64,000 nucleotides of DNA from Helichrysum umbraculigerum (Eukaryota; Streptophyta; Magnoliopsida; Asterales; Asteraceae), in the NCBI GenBank assembly GCA_949592205.1, contig CATIUR010000003.1, positions 17,563,501-17,627,500 of the forward strand. The letters are read 5' to 3'. Below the pieces are notes generated by a model. It saw only the letters and a program-made list of their open reading frames with translations, ran no database searches and was not told the DNA's origin. Positions 56,105 to 64,000 of this stretch are shown here, piece after piece; the stretch's first letter is position 1; each line of letters opens with the position of its first letter. The position numbers and the translations under genes are program-made.

Positions 56105-59100
56105 TACCAAGCTCGCTAACAAGAAAGTTAAATCTCTTTTCATCCAAAGGTTTTGTGAACTAGTCAGCGAGTTGATAATCAGTTGGAATAAAGTGCTGTT
56201 CAATGCCACCTTTCATCACATGGTCCCTGATGATATGATATCTGACATCAATGTGCTTTGTCCTTGAGTGCATCACTGGATTGTTTGCAATAGCTATGGC
56301 ACTTTGACTATCACAATAGATTGGTATTTCAGTGAAGTCAAATCCATAGTCAGCAAGTTGATTTCTCATCCAGAGAATTTGAGGTGTACAGGCACTGGCA
56401 GTGACATATTCAGCTTCAGCTGTTGAAGTTGAAATTGAATTTTGTTTCTTGCTGGACCAGCTAACAAGCTTTTCTCCCAGAAACTGATAGCTACCAGATG
56501 TACTCTTTTATATCCAGCTTGCATCCAGCATGATCAGAATCCGAATATCCTTTTAGTGAGAAATCTGAACCAGATGGGTACCAGAGACTAAGATTTGGTG
56601 TACCCTTCAGATATCTGAATATTCTTTTAAAAGCTAGAAGATGTGATTCCTTTGGATCAGCTTGATATCTAGCACAGAGACATGTAGCAAACATAATGTC
56701 TGGTCTACTTGTAGTGAGATACAGCAGTGATCCGATCATACCTCTGTAAGCAGTGATGTTTACAGATTTACCATCAGGATCAGCATGTAGCTTTACTGCA
56801 GGTGACATGGCTATAGCAAGGGATGAGCAATTAGCAAATTCAAATTTCTTTAACAGATCTTTAACATATTTTCCTTGACTTATAAAAATTCCAGTTTTGG
56901 TTTGTTTTATTTGCAGACCAAGGAAAAATGTTAATTCACCCATCATGTTCATCTCATAACTTTTGGTCATGAGATCAGAAAATTCCTTTGCACATGTCAC
57001 TGTTAGTAGACCCGAAAATGATATCATCAACATATATTTATACTAATATGACATCTCTCTTATCTCTTTTAATAAACAATGTGATGTCAATCTTACCTCT
57101 GACATAGCCACATTTTATTAGATAGATAGAGAGTATCATACCATGCTCTAGGAGCCTGTTTTAGTCCATACAGGGCTTTATCCAGTTTATATACATAACC
57201 AGGATGCTTTGGATCAACGAATCCAGGTGGCTGCTTGACATACACTTCTTCCTGCAGCTTGCCATTGAGAAAGGCACTTTTCACATCCATCTGATACACT
57301 TTGAATTTCTTGTGAGCTGCATAGGCTAAAAATAGCCTGATTGCTTCAAGTCTAGCCACTGGTGCAAAGGTTTCATCATAGTCAATGCCTTCTTGCTGAC
57401 AGTAACCTTATGCAACCAGTCTAGCCTTGTTCCTGACCATAACACCATCAGCATCTATTTTGTTTCTGAATACCCATCTTGTTCCAATCACTGATTTACC
57501 AGCTGGCTGAGGCACCAATTTCCACACTTTGTTTCTTTCAAACTGAGAAAGTTCTTCTTGCATTGCTGATATCCAATTATGATCAGTGAGTGCTTCATCC
57601 ACCTTCTTTGGTTCCATCAGTGAGACAAAGCTAACAAACAAACAAAAGTTAGTAGTTGCTGATCTAGTCTGGACTTTGGATTTTGGATTACCAATAATCA
57701 ATTGATTATCAATATGCTTTGTCCATTTAGTCATTCGCTGAGGTTCAACATTGACTGTTTTATCCATTGTTTGTCTTGAAGACTGATCAGCATTGGAATA
57801 GTGAGTGTTATCATTTTCTGTGCTTTGGTTTGGATAGTGAGTTGGTGATGTTGGGTTGTGAGTAGGCAAAGATGATGTTCCTGAATTATTCTCAGCTGAA
57901 GAAGAGCCAAAATTATTTTAAGGTACATTATCTTCCCTTTCTGAATCTGATGGGAAATTTTTATATTTCTCATCGTTGACTTTGTTGCTTGTTGATGAGT
58001 CACTATCCACTTTTGTTGGTTCATTAAAATTAAGAGATTCATAATCTTGTGGATCAGTGAGTGACTCATCATAAGCTTCATCAAAAGTAACATCCATTGA
58101 TTCTTCAATGCATTCTCTTCTTTTATTATAAACTCTGAAAGCTTTAGAGATCATTGAGTAACCAACAAATGTACCTTCATCAGCTTTTGGATCAAACTTG
58201 CCTAAGTGATCTCTTTTGTTTAAGACATAACAGGTACTGCCAAAAACATAAAGAAAACTTATATCAGGTTTTCTCCCCCTTAACACCTCATATGCTGTCT
58301 TTTGACAATCAGTGACCTATTCTGAGTAAAGCAGGCAGTACTTACTGCTTCAGCCCAGAAGTAGGTCTTAAGACCAGCATCAATGAGCATTGACCTGGCT
58401 GATTCAATTAAGGTTCTATTTCTCCTTTCTGCCACCCCATTTTGTTGGGGTGTCCTTGGTGCTGAAAATTTTTAAGAAATACCTTTTGAATCACATAAAC
58501 TTTCCAGGTCAACATTCCTAAATTCAGTACCATTATCACTTCTTAAATGTTTCACCAAATTACCATTTAAGTTCTCCATTTTCTTGATAAAGGATATAAT
58601 TTCACTTGCTGCTTCATTCTTGACTTTTAAAAAGAATACCCAGGTGTATCAGGTGTATAATTTCACCAAATTAAGAGATTCATAATCTTGTGGATCAGTG
58701 AGTGACTCATCATAAGCTTCATCAAAAGTAACATCCATTGATTCTTCAATGCATTCTCTTCTTTTATTATAAACTCTGAAAGCTTTAGAGATCATTGAGT
58801 AACCAACAAATGTACCTTCATCAGCTTTTGGATCAAACTTGCCTAAGTGATCTCTTTTGTTTAAGACATAACAGGTACTGCCAAAAACATAAAGAAAACT
58901 TATATCAGGTTTTCTCCCCCTTAACACCTCATATGCTGTCTTATCATGTCTTTTGACAATCAGTGACCTATTCGGAGTAAAGCAGGCAGTACTTACTGCT
59001 TCAGCCCTGAAGTAGGTCTTAAGACCAGCATCAATGAGCATTGACCTGGCTGATTCAATTAAGGTTCTATTTCTCCTTTCTGCCACCCCATTTTGTTGGG

Positions 59101-61943
59101 GTGTCCTTGGTGCTGAAAATTTTTAAGAAATACCTTTTGAATCACATAAACTTTCCAGGTCAACATTCCTAAATTCAGTACCATTATCACTTCTTAAATG
59201 TTTCACCAAATTACCATTTAAGTTCTCCATTTTCTTGATAAAGGATATAATTTCACTTGCTGCTTCATTCTTGACTTTTAAAAAGAATACCCAGGTGTAT
59301 CAGGTGTATAATTTCTCCAAATTAAGAGATTCATAATCTTGTGGATCAGTGAGTGACTCATCATAAGCTTCATCAAAAGTAACATCCATTGATTCTTCAA
59401 TGCATTCTCTTCTTTTATTATAAACTCTGAAAGCTTTAGAGATCATTGAGTAACCAACAAATGTACCTTCATCAGCTTTTGGATCAAACTTTCCTAAGTG
59501 ATCTCTTTTGTTTAAGACATAACAGGTACTGCCAAAAACATAAAGAAAACTTATATCAGGTTTTCTCCCCCTTAACACCTCATATGCTGTCTTATCATGT
59601 CTTTTGACAATCAGTGACCTATTCGGAGTAAAGCAGGCAGTACTTACTGCTTCAGCCCAGAAGTAGGTCTTAAGACCAGCATCAATGAGCATTGACCTGG
59701 CTGATTCAATTAAGGTTCTATTTCTCCTTTCTGCCACCCCATTTTGTTGGGGTGTCCTTGGTGCTGAAAATTTTTAAGAAATACCTTTTGAATCACATAA
59801 ACTTTCCAGGTCAACATTCCTAAATTCAGTACCATTATCACTTCTTAAATGTTTCACCAAATTACCATTTAAGTTCTCCATTTTCTTGATAAAGGATATA
59901 ATTTCACTTGCTGCTTCATTCTTGACTTTTAAAAAGAATACCCAGGTGTATCAGGTGTATAATTTCTCCAAATTAAGAGATTCATAATCTTGTGGATCAG
60001 TGAGTGACTCATCATAAGCTTCATCAAAAGTAACATCCATTGATTCTTCAATGCATTCTCTTCTTTTATTATAAACTCTGAAAGCTTTAGAGATCATTGA
60101 GTAACCAACAAATGTACCTTCATCAGCTTTTGGATCAAACTTGCCTAAGTGATCTCTTTTGTTTAAGACATAACAGGTACTGCCAAAAACATAAAGAAAA
60201 CTTATATCAGGTTTTCTCCCCCTTAACACCTCATATGCTGTCTTATCATGTCTTTTGACAATCAGTGACCTATTCGGAGTAAAGCAGGCAGTACTTACTG
60301 CTTCAGCCCAGAAGTAGGTCTTAAGACCAGCATCAATGAGCATTGACCTGGCTGATTCAATTAAGGTTCTATTTCTCCTTTCTGCCACCCCCATTTTGTT
60401 GGGGTGTCCTTGGTGCTAAAAATTTTTAAGAAATACCTTTTGAATCACATAAACTTTCCAGGTCAACATTCCTAAATTCAGTACCATTATCACTTCTTAA
60501 ATGTTTCACCAAATTACCATTTAAGTTCTCCATTTTCTTGATAAAGGATATAATTTCACTTGCTGCTTCATTCTTGACTTTTAAAAAGAATACCCAGGTG
60601 TATCAGGTGTATAATTTCACCAAATTAAGAGATTCATAATCTTGTGGATCAGTGAGTGACTCATCATAAGCTTCATCAAAAGTAACATCCATTGATTCTT
60701 CAATACATTCTCTTCTTTTATTATAAACTCTGAAAGCTTTAGAGATCATTGAGTAACCAACAAATGTACCTTCATCAGCTTTTGGATCAAACTTTTCTAA
60801 GTGATCTCTTTTGTTTAAGACATAACAGGTACTGCCAAAAACATAAAGAAAACTTATATCAGGTTTTCTCCCCCTTAACACCTCATATGCTGTCTTATCA
60901 TGTCTTTTGACAATCAGTGACCTATTCGGAGTAAAGCAGGCAGTACTTACTGCTTCAGCCCAGAAGTAGGTCTTAAGACCAGCATCAATGAGCATTGACC
61001 TGGCTGATTCAATTAAGGTTCTATTTCTCCTTTCTGCCACCCCATTTTGTTGGGGTGTCCTTGGTGCTGAAAATTTTTAAGAAATACCTTTTGAATCACA
61101 TAAACTTTCCAGGTCAACATTCCTAAATTCAGTACCATTATCACTTCTTAAATGTTTCACCAAATTACCATTTAAGTTCTCCATTTTCTTGATAAAGGAT
61201 ATAATTTCACTTGCTGCTTCATTCTTGACTTTTAAAAAGAATACCCAGGTGTATCTGGAATATTCATCCATAATTACCAAGCAGTATCTCTTTCCACTAA
61301 GACTTAGAGTATTTACTGGATCAAACAGATCCATATGGAGTAGATAGAAACATTCAGTCACTGATGATGTCTGTTTACTCTTGAAAGAAGAGCTGTGATG
61401 CTTTCCTTTCTCACATGCTGAACAAAGCTTGTCTTTATCATAGGACAATTTTGGAAGTCCAGTGACTAAACCACGTTTGCTTAATTTGTTGATAGCTTTT
61501 AGATTCAGATGAGAAAGTCGCTTATGCCATAACCATTTTTCTTCTGAAACAGTTCTGGAATAAAAGCATGTCCCTGACTGGGCTGAGTCCATATTGACTA
61601 CATATGTGTTTCCCTTCCTGTTAGCAGCCAACACAACACTTCCTTTCTTGTTGTAAACTACACCAGCTTCATGATCAAATAGCACCTTATTTTTGGAATC
61701 ACGGAATTGACTGATACTTAGCAAATTATGCTTCAGTCCTTCCACGTATGCAACTCTCTTGAATATCACATTGCCATTTGTTAGAACACCATAGCCCCTT
61801 GTTTTACCAACCTTGTTATCACTAAATACTACATCAGGACCTCTTTCCTCCTGGTAGTCACTGAGCAGGGACTTACATCCGGTCATATGTCTGGAACAAC
61901 CGCTGTCCAGATACCATATTGTCTCTCTAAGAATGCCATGCAA
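56105..61943 (-). pseudogene. pol of Copia element D: protease, integrase, reverse transcriptase, RNase H, broken
   Basis: From the left end of its coding direction: protease DSGCSRHMTG (61880-61920); integrase zinc region LWHKRLSHLN...CSACEKGKHH (about 61400-61545); catalytic Asp in HMDLFDP and in RSDNGTEF; catalytic Glu region QQNGVAERRNRT. The last two are repeated five times in a tandem array. Then the Copia-type reverse transcriptase (ARLEAIRLFLAYAAHKKF, MDVKSAFLNG, YVDDI at 57023-57034) and RNase H (SDSDHAGC, CDSQSAIAIANNP, RTKHIDVRYH) to about 56105. Stops include TAA near 61075 before FSAPRTP, TAA at 57408 (ARLVA, CAA-to-TAA type) and TAG at 56160; frameshifts lie near 57100 and 56490. 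Confidence 0.9.
58033..61251 (-). repeat. tandem array of a 651-bp integrase segment, five copies
   Basis: Junctions with CCAGGTGTATCAGGTGTATA occur at 58641, 59292, 59943 and 60595, and the parent sequence at 61246 reads CAGGTGTATCTGGAA. Periods are 651, 651, 652 and 651 bases (217 codons). Each unit runs from YTWVFFLKVKNEA through RSDNGTEF and VAERRNRT to DPQDYESLN. A 20-bp segment at each junction fits neither parent end exactly. All units carry the same TAA before FSAPRTP. Copies differ by a few bases: an extra C at about 60390, and an 8-bp loss in the last copy near 58304. Confidence 0.95.
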
Positions 61944-64000
61944 TAATAAACAAGATTAGTTCAACTGGTGAACCCATCCTGAGATGGGTTCATAGTGGCT
62001 GAGCCTTGGTTTTGACTTCCACTCATTTGCACAAATAGTGTCTGAATGCTCACTGATAGTTAGATATTTGCTGAGCATTCAGAAGACAAATGCTGTCTGT
62101 TGCCACATTTGTAGCACTTTTTGTTTGCATAAGTGGCCTTCTTGCTTTGCTTTGATTTAAGTTGCTGAGCTGACACTTGCTTGCAACTTTTCTTGCTGTT
62201 TTTGATCTCTTGTTTCTTTGACTTTTAGTCACTGATTAATGTTGTATCAGTGATTGAAACAGTGTCAGAGAGGTTGTTGATGATCTTTTTATTATCAGCG
62301 ATTGTTTTGGTGATTTTTAGATTGACATCAGAATTATCAATCTTTAACATTTTCACTTCACCAACAATCTTTGTTATATCAGAATCATTAGTGACCAAAT
62401 TGCTTTTTGTGAAATAGTTTGGTTTTGGCTCACTGAAGATTGACATTGGTTCAAACACAACTTCTGAAAAGATTGCATCAGAATCAAAGATTGGATCAAC
62501 CTTTGTTGAATCAGCAAGAGAAGCAGTATATTCATAATCACCTCCCAAAATAGCTCTAGCTTGCTTTGGGATTTGATTATTAATACATTGATTTACTCTC
62601 GCTGTAGACTTACACCATGACTCCATGACTTTCTTAAGTTGTAAAAACTTTGTTTTGAATTTTACTTTCTCTTGAATATGTACTTGATTTGCATGTATTT
62701 GAGCATCAAGATCAAGTTTTAAATTCTTTATTTTCATCATGTTTTCATTTTGATCATGGAGCTTAGATTTTAAGTCACTGATCTCATGATTCTGCTTTCT
62801 TTTAATGTCATGAGCATTTGACAAGTCAACTATCAAAGATTCAAAGACATTATCCTTTTCAGTAGATGAATATGATTTAAAACAATGTACCTTGTAGAGA
62901 GTTTCAGGATCTCATCTAGATGCTGAACATTTATGAGCTACTTCTTTGATGTCTTCATGAAAAGCAGCATCATCAGCCATCAGACAGTAATCCTTATCCA
63001 AACAGATCATCACTTCTTCTTCATCAGATGATGAGGATGAGTCAGAGTCACTGAAGGAACCTTCTTCCGTGACAAAACCTTTTCCCTTCTTCTTTCCAGA
63101 TTTAGACATTGCCTTCAGCTTTTTGTACTTTGCTTTGTACTTGTTGTACTTGTCATTTCTAAAGCTTGGCTTTGGTTCAGGGAGTGGGTTGATTGACTTA
63201 GATCTACAGTCAGCAGCGAAATGACCAGGTTTGCCACACTTGTAGCATTCACCTTGTGATTTGAAATTATCAGATGATGGAGTACCAACAAATTTTTTTG
63301 ATCTGGTATTCCTTCTGAAATTTGCAACCATCATCGCCATATCTCTTTCTAGCTTCTCTAGACCCTCATCATATTCATACTCTGACTATTCTTCAGCTCC
63401 TTCACCCTCTTCATCAGCTATCAGTGACTTTAAGCTTAGCTTTGAGACTTTTGATTTCTGTCTTTGATCAATTTCATCAAGCTCAGCTACAAGGGCATTC
63501 GATATCTTCTGACTTCCAAGTGTTGCATGAATATGCTCACTTTGATCAGCTTGCTTTTTAGACTGCTCCCAGTTGAGCAAAATACCATAGACTTGAGTTA
63601 GATTAAGAGTTGTATAATCATTCCTCTGTCTTGTATAGGTAGCAATAGTTTCCCAAACTTTCCTTGGCAATAATTCTAGGAACTTTTCGACCACAAATCT
63701 CTGCTCTTTGCCTATACCAGCCTTTTCCATCTTGTTCATCAGTGACTGATATCTGGTGTAAGTGGAGGATAGAGATTCATTTGGTTCCATTGCAAATAGC
63801 TCATACTGGCGTGTGAGATTTACTTCCCTACAGCGAATAATATCAGGTGTTCCAATATATATATTCCTAAGGGTGTCCCACATATCCTTGGCAGTCTTAC
63901 AAAGCCTAATTGATTTAAACACTTCATCAGGAAGTGCCATACCTATGTAGATTTTAGCGTGTTTGTCTAACCTTATTAACCTCTTGTCCTTATCTGACCA
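61944..64000 (-). pseudogene. gag and gag-pol spacer of Copia element D, broken, open at right edge
   Basis: The frame is open from the window edge. It encodes a UBN2-type Copia Gag (KTAKDMWDTLRNIYIGTPD, YELFAMEPNESL, RKVWETIATYTRQRND). TAG at 63386 and TGA at 62912 interrupt it in frame. A CCHC knuckle CYKCGKPGHFAADC lies at about 63200-63245, followed by a Lys/Ser/Asp-rich part. A long helical segment (62836-62225) and a second knuckle CYKCGNRQHLSSEC at about 62065-62110 follow after a further stop. A frameshift separates this from the protease. Gag would coat the RNA in cytoplasmic particles. Confidence 0.85.

Larger units (their letters stand above)
49510..64000 (-). mobile_element. Copia LTR retrotransposon D (SIRE-like), open at the right edge
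   Basis: Read on the minus strand from 64000 the order is gag, protease, integrase, reverse transcriptase, RNase H, a 1-kb spacer, a very long extra ORF, polypurine tract and 3' LTR. Integrase before reverse transcriptase defines Copia. An extra ORF after pol is a feature of the SIRE/Maximus (Sirevirus) lineage. The 5' LTR and the far target duplication are outside the window. It is inserted in LTR F. Stops and frameshifts in all ORFs make it inactive. Confidence 0.92.

Overview
The window is plant nuclear DNA made mostly of transposons nested in one another, with one convincing host gene. Pointers to a flowering plant (eudicot) are: LTR retrotransposons primed by initiator-methionine tRNA (binding sites at 21701 and 40241), a spliced short PPR gene, and PIF/Harbinger, MULE, Stowaway, Helitron and hAT-like remains. 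The flavour of these families (Tekay-like Ty3, SIRE-like Copia, Harbinger ORF1 of the 'glutathione S-transferase T3-like' annotation class) makes me lean to Asteraceae, but that is recollection and no database was searched.

Layout. 1-6403: the 3' part of Ty3 element A (gag-pol broken by one TGA, plus 3' LTR), inserted in an older LTR whose tail is 6404-7081. 7430-7870: a broken fragment resembling an XBAT-type ankyrin/RING ubiquitin ligase gene, next to a MULE terminal sequence (8040-8580). 8670-19250: a 10.6-kb near-perfect palindrome built from two head-to-head, truncated copies of a MULE gene of the Ulp1-associated type, with a 16-bp centre. 19270-27622: Ty3 element B, complete from LTR to LTR with a 5-bp target duplication, young, but with a 2-kb deletion in pol. 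29544-30293: hAT-like non-autonomous element. 30695-31807 (minus): the PPR gene, with a probable 5'UTR exon near 32450-32500. About 32530-34312: a fold-back element in that gene's promoter side. 34563-36687: a Harbinger derivative carrying only a broken Myb/SANT ORF1. 38189-45871: non-coding LTR element C (target duplication AAAAA), with a 1.06-kb solo Copia LTR inside its 3' LTR. 46062-49509: Helitron end, Stowaway MITE and two partial LTRs. 49510-64000 (minus): SIRE-like Copia element D, entering from the right edge, with broken gag and pol, a 651-bp segment of integrase present five times in tandem, and an unusually long broken ORF between pol and the 3' LTR.

Most worth following: (1) the giant MULE palindrome, whose read-through RNA would be a long hairpin, the architecture of maize Mu killer; (2) every Ty3-like LTR here carries an array of a short CpG-rich, quasi-palindromic motif in the same internal zone, with a different motif in each family, while elements A and B share LTR ends but not the core carrying the array; (3) a CACATGTG-centred motif scattered through the introns of the palindrome gene; (4) the integrase tandem array and the giant post-pol ORF of element D. 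Protein-family assignments come from motif recognition by eye, and all comparisons between copies were made by reading.
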